Below, in pieces: positions 1 to 13,924 of a stretch of 64,000 nt of DNA (positions are counted from its first letter, which is position 1; the number at the start of each line of letters is the position of its first letter). The position numbers and the translations under genes were made by a program. The stretch spans positions 3,737,501 through 3,801,500 of the forward strand of contig NZ_PNCO02000001.1 in the NCBI RefSeq assembly GCF_005886105.2, given 5' to 3'. The notes below the pieces were generated by a model. That model was not told the origin of the DNA. It saw only the letters and a list, made by a program, of their open reading frames with translations, and ran no database searches. The DNA is from Pseudoalteromonas galatheae. GTDB taxonomy: Bacteria; Pseudomonadota; Gammaproteobacteria; Enterobacterales; Alteromonadaceae.

Positions 1-2310
1 GTCTTTTTATATGCTTCCTATGAAACGAGTTACGACAAATTTCATCCAGCCCCAGAGCACACATACCGTGTAGCGCAAAACTGGCCTTCTCTGGGACTAA
101 ACGCTCCGGTAAGCAGTTCCGCAATGAACCCACACTTCTCGGCTGTAGAAGGCGTTACGGATATCTTAAACCTTATCCACATGAGCCCAGTGATTAACAA
201 TGAAATTAAAATCAATGATAGTCCTCTCAAATTAGAGAACTTGTATGCAACCACGGCAAATTTTGCTGAGTTCTTTACACTCGAAGTGGTAGCAGGTGAT
301 CTCGATAAAACCCTTACTACCCCAAATTATATAGCATTATCCCAATCGCAAGCTTTGCGCCTTTTTGGTGAAACGTCAGTATTGGGTAAAACACTTGATA
401 ATGAGCAAGTTACATGGACCGTAGGTGCTATATTCAAAGATTTGCCAGAAAACACTCATTTGAAAATAGACTTTTTGACAAGCATACAAGTACAGCTGCT
501 AGGTGAGCCAAATCCACTTGGCAACGACAGTTTCACCTATGTCAAAGTTGAACAACAGCAGTACGTTGCAAACATTGCCGCACAGTACACGCAGCTATAC
601 AACGATGTAGTTTATCGTGGCGAAAATATGGTTGAAGTTTCACTCCAACGCTTGAGTGATATTTACCTATCGGCGAACTCTCGATTTGAGATGAAAGTTC
701 ATGGTTCTCAGTTTATCGTTGATGTCTGCATTGGCCTGACATTTTTACTCATCGCTATCGCCTCTATTAACTTTATCAATATGAGCACTGCTCAGGCGGT
801 ATTGAGAGCCAAAGAAGTGGGTGTAAAAAAGGCAATGGGGGCCTCTAAACAGAGCCTGATCACACAGTTTTTATGTGAGTCTTTGGTGATCTCAACCATC
901 GCAACCATACTTGCAGCCATTGTGGCCATTACATTATTACCTTGGTTTAATGCAGTGATTGAAAAGGAACTTAGCTTTGATATCACGCCAGTAAGCATTT
1001 TATTCTTATTAGGGATTGATTTGGTGGTCGGCTTAATCGCGGGTTTATACCCAGCCTTCTTCTTAACGGCATTTGATGCCAAACGTGTTTTAAGTGGTGA
1101 TCTCACTCGTGGAACCACTGCTGTAAGGATCAGAAAAGCACTTATGATATTACAGGCGTCTTTATCCATTGCACTAATTATTGGCGCATTTATCTTACAT
1201 CAGCAATTAAATTATATGACTACCATAGAGACGGGTTATCAAAAAGAAAATCGTCTAGAAATCTCTGGTATCAATCGCGCTGTTCTTTTCGATAACCCGG
1301 ACAGCAACCTGGCACGTGCATTTTCGCAATTACCATTTGTCGACTCAGCGACAATTTCTGACACCTCTTTGACTAAATCAATAAACACCTCTGCCAGACT
1401 TCTTTGGCCTGGTGCAGATCAGGATGTGCCTATTCTACCTTTTATTGGTACAGGTTTTGATCCAGTGAAAACACAAGGCTTAACCTTACTTCATGGCCGA
1501 GACTTCAGTGCGACCTACACATCTGATTGGCATGCCGTTGATACACAAGGAAATGAGACAGCAAGCATTATTATCAGTGAATCTGTCGCACGTATGGCTG
1601 GCGGCAGTGATCTGGCAAGCTTAGTGGGTGAAACTTGGACATTTACCACTGGCGAGGAATCTGATCTGATGATCCGTGTAAAGGTTGTCGGTATCGTCTC
1701 AGATTTGACAATTGGTTCCGCAAAGCATGGAGCATCCCCTAGTTTCTTCATCTGTGGTTATAGCTGGATGAATGAAGGGAATGTTGTCCTGAATTTTAAC
1801 ACCCCTATCACTCCAATCCATAAAAGCGAAGTAACGGAATTCGCTCAGACGAGATTCAATTTGTTTAACCTGCCAATGAATGAGGTTCATTACAACTATG
1901 AAAATCTGTACAAATCAGATCGTAAAACGGCCCATATTGTCGCAGTATTCTCCGTCTTAGTTGTGATACTGACTTGTGTTGGTATCTTTGGTCTATGTTC
2001 ATTCTCAGCAAATCGTCGTCAAAAGGAAATTGCAGTACGTAAGGTATTAGGTGCTTCTAAATTATCGTTAATGAACTTACTTGCAAAAGAATTCGTTGTG
2101 CTGACCGTGATCAGTGCAGCAATTGCATTCCCTCTCACCTATATGGTCACATCGGATTGGTTAGCTGGGTTTAATATCAGGATTGAGCAACCTTGGTTTA
2201 TCTATATCACTGCACTGATGCTAGTCAGTACAATAGTTTGGCTTACGGTTGCAAGTATCGCTTATAAAACAGCATCAACAAGGCCTGCAAACAGCCTACG
2301 CTACGAATAG
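1..2310 (+). CDS. FtsX/MacB-type ABC transporter permease, 5' end outside window
   Basis: The frame is open from base 1, so the gene starts before the window; about 769 codons are visible. The layout is that of a MacB-type permease with two FtsX domains. A soluble periplasmic region comes first, followed by a membrane segment near bases 715-790 and a cytoplasmic motif RAKEVGVKKAMGASKQSL. More helices follow, then a second periplasmic region, and a second copy of the motif (RQKEIAVRKVLGASKLSL, about base 2010) with the last helices. Such proteins work with a separate ATPase in export of peptides or lipids, or as mechanotransmission complexes. The partner ATPase should lie upstream and is not seen. 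The substrate cannot be told from sequence. The gene is convergent with the regulator gene on the other strand. Confidence 0.85.
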   Translation, partial: VFLYASYETSYDKFHPAPEHTYRVAQNWPSLGLNAPVSSSAMNPHFSAVEGVTDILNLIHMSPVINNEIKINDSPLKLENLYATTANFAEFFTLEVVAGDLDKTLTTPNYIALSQSQALRLFGETSVLGKTLDNEQVTWTVGAIFKDLPENTHLKIDFLTSIQVQLLGEPNPLGNDSFTYVKVEQQQYVANIAAQYTQLYNDVVYRGENMVEVSLQRLSDIYLSANSRFEMKVHGSQFIVDVCIGLTFLLIAIASINFINMSTAQAVLRAKEVGVKKAMGASKQSLITQFLCESLVISTIATILAAIVAITLLPWFNAVIEKELSFDITPVSILFLLGIDLVVGLIAGLYPAFFLTAFDAKRVLSGDLTRGTTAVRIRKALMILQASLSIALIIGAFILHQQLNYMTTIETGYQKENRLEISGINRAVLFDNPDSNLARAFSQLPFVDSATISDTSLTKSINTSARLLWPGADQDVPILPFIGTGFDPVKTQGLTLLHGRDFSATYTSDWHAVDTQGNETASIIISESVARMAGGSDLASLVGETWTFTTGEESDLMIRVKVVGIVSDLTIGSAKHGASPSFFICGYSWMNEGNVVLNFNTPITPIHKSEVTEFAQTRFNLFNLPMNEVHYNYENLYKSDRKTAHIVAVFSVLVVILTCVGIFGLCSFSANRRQKEIAVRKVLGASKLSLMNLLAKEFVVLTVISAAIAFPLTYMVTSDWLAGFNIRIEQPWFIYITALMLVSTIVWLTVASIAYKTASTRPANSLRYE

Positions 2311-2317
2311 CGACCTC

Positions 2318-2344
2318 GCGAGCTCTACTCAGTCTGGAGCTCGC
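2318..2344. terminator. Inverted repeat between convergent genes
   Basis: Perfect 8-bp arms GCGAGCTC and GAGCTCGC are separated by 11 bases, between two convergent stop codons. There is no clear T-tract on either side, so it may be a weak or Rho-assisted terminator rather than a classical one. Confidence 0.4.
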
Positions 2345-2355
2345 TCACTTTCAGG

Positions 2356-4536
2356 TTATTTCGCTACTGAAACATTTAATAGATGATTATTTTGCAGTCG
2401 CTTTGCGTAAACGTAGACCTGCCCCTTCACTGCACCAGTAAAAATACCAAAAAAAGAATCCGTTTTGCGCTCAACATCCAATAACTTTGTCACCGTTAAG
2501 CTTCTCAAATCCATCTTGCTAATACTATTCCCCGAGCTGAAGTAAACAAACTCATTCGTCATAGACCAGCTTAGATGCGTGATATCAGACAAGTCTAACA
2601 ACACCTGCTCACTACCATTTTCAAGTTCTCGTTTTATTAGTCTGTAACTTTTATCAAAGTAGTACAAATAGTCTTCATCTATCATTCGAGCAGAATGAAT
2701 ACCTTTTTTGGTTAGACGCACAAACTTTTGCTCTTTTAGGCTATAGCTCCATGCATCACTAGTATCTTTAATCAACGTCATCAGGATATTGTCATTGAGC
2801 CCCCAACTTGCATCTGCGATGGTGTCATTCACTGTGATGCTCTCTACAATATTAAGATTATCCATTGAGATTATTTCTAATTGATTTTGATAGGCAACTA
2901 GAAGCTGACTGTCATCTGGTGACAAAACAATGTCCACTATCTCAGTCGTTGGTAGTGAAAGCAATTTGGTACGCGCCCCATCAATCATTTTCCAAAGCGA
3001 CTGATTTCTTGCGCCCCTTGTTAGGAAGATACCGCCATTTGCACGGTTAAATGGTGCCACCAAGGACTCTGTTACATCTGACACTGAGAAAGGGGTGAGC
3101 AACGGCGTTGAGGTACTTTCGTCAACCTGATAAATATTACCATCCAGTAATTTTGTCGAAAATATTAACTGCTCAGCTGACACCACCATAGCGCTATGCA
3201 TTTCCTTTTCGAGTGGAAAATACACACTAGATACTATTTTACTGGCAAGCTCATATGTCATGAGCTTGTTTTCATTGTCATCAAACCACATGACTTTTGC
3301 ATCATCATCAGACCAGTCGACAGAGCGCAGTCTGTAGTTTAATCGCACTAATATTTCTTGATCACTGCCATCTGCATTAGCCTTAAAAATAGCCGTGCCA
3401 TTTTTGATAGAGCGTAAAAATAAGATTTCGTTCTTACTATTAGATAACTTAACGTAAAAGTCTCCGCTAAAGCGAATATTCGGTGAGGTAACTTGAAATT
3501 CTGTCCCACTGACTAGGTCTTTACTAAAGATAGCTGAAATATACGGTCGATCACGATAGTCATACTTTGTGTATAACAGTGTATTTTCTACACTGGTCAC
3601 ACTCATTCTGCGCTCTGCATGGCAATCCCAAACTTTAGTATGCTCCGCATCTGTTGAGTCAGGCATGAATGTGGCAGACCACAGCTCACATACCTTATTC
3701 TCACCTATCCTACTGATCTGATAGTACAAACGTAAACTGTCTGCCGCCCATCCTGTCGGCATCACATTAGCGCCCTCTCGCTCTACCAGTTTGATGTTCT
3801 GTAGGGATTTCATATCTTTCACGTATAAGGCTGAATTACGATCGCCTTCAGCTAGAAATGAATAAGCTAAAAACCTTCCACCCAAAGATAAGTCTTGAAA
3901 CGCGACCGAGCCTTTGCTCCACGTTAGTATCTCTTTATCTAATTGCGTGATGTACTCTTTGTTTTTAACAAGCTCAGAGGAAGGATCAATTTCTTCTGTT
4001 ATTAGAGGTAATTGATCTTTGAGCATGACGCCTGCGACCACACAGATGGCTATAGCCACTCCTCCCCAGATGTACTTAGTAATGGGCGTGCGTGACGGCG
4101 ATAAATTTGCAGAGCTAGGAGCTGGCTTGTGAGTGATAGTTGGCGCTATGGGTTCTGGCCTAGTATTACTAGCGTCAGTCTGCGTACCTTTATAGATAAC
4201 CTCAGCATCTAGCACAAAGCTGTAACCAGTACGGTAGTGAGTTTTTAATGTCTGACCACGTTGCTTTTCTGATTTAAGTGCTTTTCTCAATTCTGAAATT
4301 GCGCGGTTTATCGCATTATCATCCACATACGGCTGTTGCCATACCTCGTCCGATAACTCTTGGCGCGTGACAATACGATTGCTGTTTTCAATAAAGTATA
4401 ACAGCATCCTAAATAGTAACGGTTCTAACTCCCTTTCTATTTTATCGTTGTCAGTAAGTAAGTGTCTATCTGGATATATCGTCCAAGATTCCAGTTTTAT
4501 TTTTTCTATATTTTTACAAAACGCAACAATATTCAT
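2356..4536 (-). CDS. Membrane-bound winged-helix regulator with periplasmic beta-propeller-like domain (CadC/ToxR type)
   Basis: This 726-residue protein has an OmpR/ToxR-type winged-helix DNA-binding domain at about residues 15-112, ending in the typical TLKTHYRTGYSFV strand-turn. A Pro/Ser-rich linker follows, then one membrane helix at about residues 154-172. The remaining roughly 550 residues are predicted to be periplasmic and contain repeated WD40/TolB-like segments (for example DNKLMTYEL and NSISKMDLRSL), suggesting a beta-propeller sensor. Such proteins couple a periplasmic signal to promoter binding from the membrane. No strong Shine-Dalgarno precedes the ATG, so the start is less certain than the frame. 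It may control the adjacent permease operon, but that is inference. Confidence 0.8.
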   Translation of the reverse strand: MNIVAFCKNIEKIKLESWTIYPDRHLLTDNDKIERELEPLLFRMLLYFIENSNRIVTRQELSDEVWQQPYVDDNAINRAISELRKALKSEKQRGQTLKTHYRTGYSFVLDAEVIYKGTQTDASNTRPEPIAPTITHKPAPSSANLSPSRTPITKYIWGGVAIAICVVAGVMLKDQLPLITEEIDPSSELVKNKEYITQLDKEILTWSKGSVAFQDLSLGGRFLAYSFLAEGDRNSALYVKDMKSLQNIKLVEREGANVMPTGWAADSLRLYYQISRIGENKVCELWSATFMPDSTDAEHTKVWDCHAERRMSVTSVENTLLYTKYDYRDRPYISAIFSKDLVSGTEFQVTSPNIRFSGDFYVKLSNSKNEILFLRSIKNGTAIFKANADGSDQEILVRLNYRLRSVDWSDDDAKVMWFDDNENKLMTYELASKIVSSVYFPLEKEMHSAMVVSAEQLIFSTKLLDGNIYQVDESTSTPLLTPFSVSDVTESLVAPFNRANGGIFLTRGARNQSLWKMIDGARTKLLSLPTTEIVDIVLSPDDSQLLVAYQNQLEIISMDNLNIVESITVNDTIADASWGLNDNILMTLIKDTSDAWSYSLKEQKFVRLTKKGIHSARMIDEDYLYYFDKSYRLIKRELENGSEQVLLDLSDITHLSWSMTNEFVYFSSGNSISKMDLRSLTVTKLLDVERKTDSFFGIFTGAVKGQVYVYAKRLQNNHLLNVSVAK

Positions 4537-4880
4537 ATTATTTTTGAGGATACAGGAATAAAAGCAGAGTAAGTATGTAAAAGCGCCTCAACAGCGACTA
4601 GAGCTGGTGCTTTAATACAATACATCCAAGTTATGCACGCCACGATATTTAGTCAATCAAAAGGCCTTTAAACTATACTATTTTAAATAGCTCTCAATGT
4701 GAACAACTCTTCTCTTATAATTGACGAATACATACCAACAAAATAACAATAAGTTTCAAACAAACCCATTAAATTGCTAATTTTTACCTAAAAGCAACAG
4801 TGTTTTGAGCTTAATTGCAAAAGTGAGGAAATAATATAGGGTTATGTTGGGGATAGCTAAGAGTGGATTGAATAACAAAC
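4537..4880. other. Intergenic region between regulator gene and atp operon end
   Basis: This A+T-rich stretch of about 340 bases lies upstream of the leftward winged-helix regulator gene and downstream of the atp operon. It should carry the regulator's promoter. I see no ORF, tRNA or clear repeat in it. Confidence 0.5.
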
Positions 4881-4908
4881 AAAAAACCCACGCAATGCGT
4901 GGGTTTTT
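4881..4908 (-). terminator. Rho-independent terminator of the atp operon
   Basis: Arms CCCACGCA and TGCGTGGG are flanked by A6 on the left and T5 on the right. Read leftward it follows the atpC stop by about 20 bases and ends in a T-run, so it terminates the atp operon. The symmetric flanks could also let it work on the plus strand. Confidence 0.9.
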
Positions 4909-4929
4909 GATAACCAGATAGGCGGCTGC

Positions 4930-5346
4930 TTATTTGCGCAGCTGGCGTAGAAGGCGTAGTTGAGCAAGAGCTTCTTCAAGCTGCAATGCCGCACGCTGAT
5001 AATCCAGCTCGCTTGCAGTGCCAGAAGCTAATTGCGCCTGCGCTTCACGTTTAGCTTCTTCAGCAGCTTGCTCATCAATTTCATCCGCACGAATAGCTAC
5101 GTCCGCAAGGACGGTAACTGTTTTCGGTTGAACTTCAAGCGTACCGCCGGCAACGTAGATAACTTCTTCTGAGCTATCTGCTTTAACCAAACGTACCATA
5201 CCAGGTTTTAGGCCAGTCAGTAGTGGCGCGTGGCCAGGGTGAATACCAAGTTCACCTTCACTACCTGTCACTTGAATCGTAGCCACTTCGCCAGAGAATA
5301 AACTCTGCTCTGCACTTACTACGTCAAGGTGTACTGTCATTGCCAT
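4930..5346 (-). CDS. atpC: F1F0-ATP synthase epsilon subunit
   Basis: This 138-residue protein is the small central-stalk subunit that couples rotation to catalysis and inhibits ATP hydrolysis. The N-terminal beta-sandwich carries the family signatures [19 protein letters not shown] and [10 protein letters not shown]. The C-terminal half is the two-helix hairpin, rich in Ala, Glu and Arg. A strong AGGAGG lies six bases before the ATG. It is the last gene of the operon, 13 bases after atpD, and is followed by a strong terminator. Confidence 0.97.
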   Translation of the reverse strand: MAMTVHLDVVSAEQSLFSGEVATIQVTGSEGELGIHPGHAPLLTGLKPGMVRLVKADSSEEVIYVAGGTLEVQPKTVTVLADVAIRADEIDEQAAEEAKREAQAQLASGTASELDYQRAALQLEEALAQLRLLRQLRK

Positions 5347-5359
5347 AACAACCTCCTAA

Positions 5360-7638
<2,279 letters not shown>

Positions 7639-7690
7639 GACTCTCTCTCCGAATCTCGGTGAGTAGTTCCCTACTCACCTTAATAACACA

Positions 7691-9232
7691 TTACCAAGTT
7701 TGCGTAGATTTGAACTTCTCTAGAAGTTCTTTCAGCTGCGCTTCGATCTCGGCGTTGTAGTTACCAGTTTCATTGATTTGAGCCATTAGCTCTGCGTACT
7801 CGCTCTTAGCAAATGCGATTAGGCTTGCTTCAAAATCAAGAATCTTGTTGATTTCGATGCCTTTTAAGAAGCCTTTCTCTACTGCAAATAGCGATAATGA
7901 CATATCAGCAACAGACATTGGTGCGTACTGTTTCTGCTTCATTAGCTCTGTTACACGCTCACCGTGTTCAAGCTGTGCACGCGTTGCATCGTCAAGGTCA
8001 GAAGCGAACTGAGAGAACGCTGCTAGTTCACGGTACTGAGCTAGCGCTAGACGGATACCACCACCTAGTTTCTTAACGATTTTAGTTTGCGCTGCACCAC
8101 CTACACGAGATACCGAGATACCAGCGTTAACCGCTGGACGGATACCTGCGTTGAACAAGTCAGTTTCCAAGAAGATCTGACCGTCAGTGATTGAGATAAC
8201 GTTGGTAGGTACGAATGCAGAAACGTCACCACCTTGAGTTTCAATGATTGGCAATGCCGTCAATGAACCTGTTTTACCTTTAACTTCACCATTTGTGAAC
8301 TTCTCAACGTAGTCAGCGTTTACACGTGACGCACGCTCTAGAAGACGTGAGTGAAGGTAGAATACGTCACCTGGGTATGCTTCACGACCTGGTGGACGCT
8401 TAAGTAGTAGTGAGATTTGACGGTAAGCAACAGCTTGCTTAGACAGATCATCATATACGATTAGTGCATCTTCACCGCGGTCACGGAAGTATTCACCCAT
8501 AGTACAACCAGAGAACGGCGCTAGGAATTGTAGTGCTGCAGATTCTGATGCAGAAGCAACTACTACGATAGTGTTTGCAAGTGCACCGTGCTCTTCTAGT
8601 TTACGTACTACGTTAGCAATTGTTGACGCTTTTTGACCAACCGCTACGTACACACACTTAACGCCTGTGTCTTTTTGGTTGATGATAGCATCGATTGCTA
8701 GTGCTGTTTTACCAGTCTGGCGGTCACCGATCACAAGCTCACGCTGACCACGACCAACTGGGATCATCGCATCGATAGACTTATAACCAGTTTGTACTGG
8801 CTCATCTACTGATTGACGCTCGATTACGCCAGGTGCGATTTTTTCAACTGGTTCAAAACCATCGTTATCAACAGCGCCTTTACCGTCGATTGGCTCACCA
8901 AGTGTGTTAACAACACGACCTAGTAGGCCACGGCCTACTGGTACTTCAAGGATACGACCAGTTGATTTAACTTTTACGCCTTCTTTAAGGTCAGCGTATG
9001 GACCCATTACTACAGCACCTACTGAGTCACGCTCAAGGTTTAGTGCGATAGCATAACGGTTGCCAGGAAGCTCGATCATCTCACCCTGCATACAGTCAGC
9101 AAGACCGTGGATGCGGATGATACCGTCGGTAACAGATACGATAGTACCTTCGTTACGCGCTTCACTTACAACTTCAAACTGCTCAATGCGTTGCTTGATC
9201 AGTGCAGAAATTTCTGTGGAATTAAGTTGCAT
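7691..9232 (-). CDS. atpA: F1F0-ATP synthase alpha subunit
   Basis: This 513-residue non-catalytic nucleotide-binding subunit has the Walker A motif GDRQTGKT and the characteristic [23 protein letters not shown] region. It also has [17 protein letters not shown] and the C-terminal signature SRVGGAAQ. Length equals that of the E. coli protein. It lies 14 bases after atpH in the conserved operon order. Confidence 0.98.
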   Translation of the reverse strand: MQLNSTEISALIKQRIEQFEVVSEARNEGTIVSVTDGIIRIHGLADCMQGEMIELPGNRYAIALNLERDSVGAVVMGPYADLKEGVKVKSTGRILEVPVGRGLLGRVVNTLGEPIDGKGAVDNDGFEPVEKIAPGVIERQSVDEPVQTGYKSIDAMIPVGRGQRELVIGDRQTGKTALAIDAIINQKDTGVKCVYVAVGQKASTIANVVRKLEEHGALANTIVVVASASESAALQFLAPFSGCTMGEYFRDRGEDALIVYDDLSKQAVAYRQISLLLKRPPGREAYPGDVFYLHSRLLERASRVNADYVEKFTNGEVKGKTGSLTALPIIETQGGDVSAFVPTNVISITDGQIFLETDLFNAGIRPAVNAGISVSRVGGAAQTKIVKKLGGGIRLALAQYRELAAFSQFASDLDDATRAQLEHGERVTELMKQKQYAPMSVADMSLSLFAVEKGFLKGIEINKILDFEASLIAFAKSEYAELMAQINETGNYNAEIEAQLKELLEKFKSTQTW

Positions 9233-9246
9233 GCTCTTTTTCCCAA

Positions 9247-9780
9247 TTACGATTGTAGCGACGTCGCAAGACGATCTAATTTGCCGCGAACAGAACCGTC
9301 AATTACGGTGTCACCGGCTTTAATCACAAGGCCACTTACAATGGCTTCGTCGATGCTACAATTCAGCTTAACTTTGCGTGCGAAACGTTTCTCAAGTGCC
9401 GCGACCAATTTTGCTTGCGCATCATCCGCAAGCGCTGTTGCCGAAACCACATCTACTTCGATTTCTTTGTCATAGTCTGCTTTAAATTCAGCAAACAACT
9501 CTGCAACAGCTGGAATGGCAGCTAAACGCTCATTTTCGGCCATCAGCTTGATAAGGTTTTGACCTTGTTCGTTGAGTTGCTCAGCACATAACTTGATAAT
9601 GATTTCAGACTGCTGTGTTTCAGTAGCAATGCTACCAAGTAGCGCCTGAACCTGTTCGTCGCTGGTAACTTGACCAGCGAAGAACAGCATTTCATTCCAA
9701 GCTTCAACTGTGCCTTTTTCAACGGCAAGTTCAAAAGCCGCTTTAGCGTATGGGCGAGCGATAGTAGTCAATTCAGACAT
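9247..9780 (-). CDS. atpH: F1F0-ATP synthase delta subunit
   Basis: This is the peripheral-stalk cap that binds the top of F1. The N-terminal helical bundle begins [19 protein letters not shown]. The C-terminal signature [21 protein letters not shown] is typical. Two in-frame ATGs occur six bases apart. I chose the second (177 residues) because the AGGGGG ribosome-binding site lies seven bases before it, while the first would be only one base away. The gene is tightly packed between atpF and atpA. Confidence 0.95.
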   Translation of the reverse strand: MSELTTIARPYAKAAFELAVEKGTVEAWNEMLFFAGQVTSDEQVQALLGSIATETQQSEIIIKLCAEQLNEQGQNLIKLMAENERLAAIPAVAELFAEFKADYDKEIEVDVVSATALADDAQAKLVAALEKRFARKVKLNCSIDEAIVSGLVIKAGDTVIDGSVRGKLDRLATSLQS

Positions 9781-9795
9781 GCTCATACCCCCTGC

Positions 9796-10266
9796 TTAAA
9801 GCTCAGCGACAAGTTTTTCAACGATGTCACTGTGTGTGGCTTGATTGATTTCACGCTCTAAAATCTTCTCAGCACCTGCGATAGAAAGTGCAGCGACTTG
9901 TGAACGCAGCTCTTCTTTCACACGGTTGCGCTCAGACTCAATTTCAGAGTGTCCCTGAGCAATGATTTTTTCACGCTCTTGCTGACCACGAGTTGTCTCT
10001 TCGTCAACAATTAGCGCAGCACGCTTCTTAGCTTGTTCGATGATTTCAGCCGCTTGTGCTTTCGCTTCTTTCAGCTGTTCAGCGCCTTGTGCACGTACGC
10101 GCTCAAGTTCTTTTTCAGCTTCATCAGATGCTGCTAAACCATCTTCAATTTTCTTTTGGCGAGCTTCAATCGCACCATTTAGTGGTGGCCATACGAACTT
10201 CATACAGAACCATACGAAGACCACAAATGCGATTAATTCACCTATTAGAGTGGCGTTTAAGTTCAC
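9796..10266 (-). CDS. atpF: F1F0-ATP synthase b subunit
   Basis: This 156-residue protein has one N-terminal membrane helix (about residues 5-25, ending [13 protein letters not shown]), followed by a long charged coiled coil. This is the dimeric peripheral stalk joining F0 to F1. Translation starts at GTG, with AGGAG about eight bases upstream; the sequence then reads [13 protein letters not shown] as in other gammaproteobacteria. It lies between atpE and atpH. Confidence 0.96.
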   Translation of the reverse strand: MNLNATLIGELIAFVVFVWFCMKFVWPPLNGAIEARQKKIEDGLAASDEAEKELERVRAQGAEQLKEAKAQAAEIIEQAKKRAALIVDEETTRGQQEREKIIAQGHSEIESERNRVKEELRSQVAALSIAGAEKILEREINQATHSDIVEKLVAEL

Positions 10267-10315
10267 GACCGCTCCTCCTTACTTGACAGTTGTTCGTTTC
10301 AGGTATTTTGCAATA

Positions 10316-10576
<261 letters not shown>

Positions 10577-10627
10577 TTAAAGTTTAAGTTTAAATTTAAG
10601 TTGTAAAAATCTTTATTATTCAGCTGA

Positions 10628-11488
<861 letters not shown>

Positions 11489-11500
11489 TTATCCCAAAAG

Positions 11501-11881
11501 TTAATGATTAAAAAAAATCAGGACCAACCATTGTGTCAGCATCACGAGCATATAAGCGCCAAAAAAAGGCAGCATCATTACTGAAAAATGCTTAAAAATC
11601 AGTGCAAAGAGCACAACAGTTAGCAAAAATTTTAATCCATTTCCTCGTTTTATCGAGGAATATACTTGATTTGCTTTGCTCGCACCCATAAATCGAAAGG
11701 CGTAAGCAGCAAATACAAAATTAGGGAGTACCAACACAGCACCGCCAGCTAACGCTGAAACTCCGGCTTGTACTCCCCAACTTATAAAAACGATTACTGC
11801 AGCGACTAATGCTACGATACCCTGAATCAAAACACCTTTTAATGCGGCTCGCCGATATGGGCGGGCTAACGAATGAGTCAC
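11501..11881 (-). CDS. atpI: ATP synthase subunit I (F0 assembly protein)
   Basis: This 126-residue protein has four predicted membrane helices. AtpI proteins help assemble the c-ring and are not essential. The start is GTG, preceded by AAGG about nine bases upstream. It is the first gene of the atp operon. Similarity in this family is low, so the call rests on size, helix pattern (GGAVLVLPNFVFAAYAFR is typical) and position. Confidence 0.88.
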   Translation of the reverse strand: MTHSLARPYRRAALKGVLIQGIVALVAAVIVFISWGVQAGVSALAGGAVLVLPNFVFAAYAFRFMGASKANQVYSSIKRGNGLKFLLTVVLFALIFKHFSVMMLPFFGAYMLVMLTQWLVLIFFNH

Positions 11882-12170
11882 TTTATATTAACCTTAATGA
11901 CGTTAAATTTTATCAGGGTATGAAAACTGGCGAAATTATACTTGTTTCTGCTTAATTTGCAACTTGACGAGACGAAATGTGACGCTTTTTGGACGCCAAA
12001 TAGGTCAAAATTTGGTAGGGAAGAAAGCTTAAATTAAAGCCTATACAAGAGTGGCTATTTTTCCATCAAAGTTATTAGTATTCTCGCTATTTCACAGCAT
12101 ATCGGTACGGAAATAGCGGCGCAAAAGCAAGCACCGCATTCACGTATTAGTCAATTAGTTAAGTTTACAA
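11882..12170 (-). promoter_or_regulatory. atp operon promoter region
   Basis: These 289 bases between the parB stop and the atpI start must hold the atp promoter for leftward transcription. I cannot assign -35 and -10 elements with confidence. No clear terminator for the parB transcript is visible, so read-through into atp is possible. Confidence 0.4.
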
Positions 12171-13109
12171 TTAGTCAGCTTCATTCATTTCAGGGTTAAT
12201 ACGCCCCAAAATACCATCAAGTTCATCCAAACTAGCATAGGAAATAACCAGTTTACCTTTGCCTTTCTGGTTGTAGTTGATCTCTACTTTAGCACCTAAG
12301 TTTTCCTGTAATTGCTGCTCAAGCAGCTTCACATCAGGATCCTTTTGCTTCGCTTCTTTTTTCTCGACAGGCTCTAAAATGGTACGAACCAGTTTTTCGG
12401 TTTCTCTTACAGTTAATCCTTTAGCCACAGCAGTTCTCGCCGCTTCAGATTGCGCTTCACCAGTTAGGGCAAGTAGACAGCGAGCATGGCCCATTTCTAT
12501 GTCGCCATGTTCCAACAAGATTTTTACATCATCATTGAGATTGTTGAGACGAAGTAAATTGGTGACCGTCGTACGCGATTTGCCAACCGCATCGGCAACT
12601 TGCTGATGCGTGAGTTCAAATTCATTAAGCAAGCGATCTAGCGCAATTGCTTCTTCCATTGCATTGAGGTCTTCACGCTGAATGTTTTCAATAAGCGCAA
12701 TAGCAACAGCCGCTTCATCCGGCACATCTTTGATTAAACAAGGAACGGTATCTTGCTTAGCCAACTGTGCCGCACGCCAGCGTCTTTCACCGGCAATAAT
12801 TTCAAAGCTTTGCGTGGCAACTTTACGCACCACAATTGGCTGTAAAATCCCCTGCGAACGGATCGAACTAGCCAGTTCCTCAAGTGCCTGCTCTGACATA
12901 TCTTTGCGCGGCTGATACTTACCCGGCGTTAGCCACTCAATAGGTAATCGTTGTAACTCTTGTTCAACCGCCGATTCAGCAGGCGCTTCACTGACTGTCG
13001 CAACGGCTTCTTGTTGATTAGGTACAGGTGCTGCAGTACTTGGATTAGGTTTAGCTGAGCTGAGTAGGGCATCCAACCCTCGGCCTAAACCACGTTTTTT
13101 AACCGACAT
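12171..13109 (-). CDS. parB: Chromosome partitioning protein ParB (Spo0J family CTPase)
   Basis: This 312-residue protein binds parS and spreads on DNA as a CTP-dependent clamp. It starts with the conserved KKRGLGRGLDALL tag for ParA interaction. The ParB/sulfiredoxin-like domain holds QPIVVRK and the CTP-binding GERRWRAAQLA. The helix-turn-helix region around LTHQQVADAVGKSRTTVTNLLRL reads parS. The C-terminal dimerization domain ends the protein. It lies 15 bases after parA. Two perfect parS sites are present in recF in this window, which supports the call. Confidence 0.97.
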   Translation of the reverse strand: MSVKKRGLGRGLDALLSSAKPNPSTAAPVPNQQEAVATVSEAPAESAVEQELQRLPIEWLTPGKYQPRKDMSEQALEELASSIRSQGILQPIVVRKVATQSFEIIAGERRWRAAQLAKQDTVPCLIKDVPDEAAVAIALIENIQREDLNAMEEAIALDRLLNEFELTHQQVADAVGKSRTTVTNLLRLNNLNDDVKILLEHGDIEMGHARCLLALTGEAQSEAARTAVAKGLTVRETEKLVRTILEPVEKKEAKQKDPDVKLLEQQLQENLGAKVEINYNQKGKGKLVISYASLDELDGILGRINPEMNEAD

Positions 13110-13124
13110 GTTCTTTTTATCCTC

Positions 13125-13910
13125 TTAGGCAACCGCAGCTGCTTGCTTTTCTTTGCGTCTTAGCATTTCACCCGCTAGCGCTAGATAAGCTTTCGCACCG
13201 CTTGATGCTCTATCATAATACATCGCAGGCGCTCCAAAACTTGGCGCCTCCGCTAATCGCACATTACGAGGGATCACAGTCCGGTACACTTTATCGCCAA
13301 AGTGTTGTTTTAACTGCTCAGATACGTCGTTAGCTAGACGATTACGCGGGTCATACATAGTGCGTAAAATGCCTTCAATTTGCAATCCTGGATTCACCAA
13401 CTTACCGAGTTGGGTAATGGTGTCCATTAAAGCAGTTAATCCCTCCAGTGCATAATATTCACACTGCATCGGAACTAAAACTGCATCGGCGGCAGCCATG
13501 GCATTTACCGTTAGCATATTTAATGAAGGTGGACAGTCGATGAATATATATTCATATTTATCTTTTATCGTCTCAAGGGCGTTGCGTAGTCTCACTTCGC
13601 GCGCAAACAACTCCATTAGCTTGACTTCTGCCGCGGTTACATCGCCATTCGCTGCGATCAAATGATACTCGCCGCTGGTTTCTGTGGTGATCACTTGATC
13701 CATTGGCGCTTCTTCGATCAACAAATCATAAACCGTTGCGACATCGGCGTATTTATCAACGCCACTGCCCATGGTTGCATTGCCTTGAGGATCGAGATCG
13801 ATCAACAGAACTTTACGTTTAGTCGCCGCCATGGACGCGGCTAAATTCACCGCCGTGGTTGTTTTACCAACACCACCTTTTTGGTTTGCTATTGCAATGA
13901 CTCTTGCCAC
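13125..13910 (-). CDS. parA: Chromosome partitioning ATPase ParA (Soj)
   Basis: This 261-residue deviant Walker-type ATPase moves ParB-parS complexes over the nucleoid. The motif KGGVGKTT is at residues 11-18 with the signature first lysine. Switch I/II-like LIDLDPQGNATMG and the Walker B FIDCPPSLN are present. It starts at GTG with GAGGA upstream, immediately after rsmG. The mnmG-rsmG-parA-parB order is typical for gammaproteobacterial origins. Confidence 0.97.
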   Translation of the reverse strand: MARVIAIANQKGGVGKTTTAVNLAASMAATKRKVLLIDLDPQGNATMGSGVDKYADVATVYDLLIEEAPMDQVITTETSGEYHLIAANGDVTAAEVKLMELFAREVRLRNALETIKDKYEYIFIDCPPSLNMLTVNAMAAADAVLVPMQCEYYALEGLTALMDTITQLGKLVNPGLQIEGILRTMYDPRNRLANDVSEQLKQHFGDKVYRTVIPRNVRLAEAPSFGAPAMYYDRASSGAKAYLALAGEMLRRKEKQAAAVA

Positions 13911-13924
13911 ATTGTCCTCGACAA

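Noticed and set aside
1515..1890. Overlapping leftward ORFs inside the ABC permease gene.
   Set aside because: These are shadows of the long permease frame, without start signals or recognisable products.
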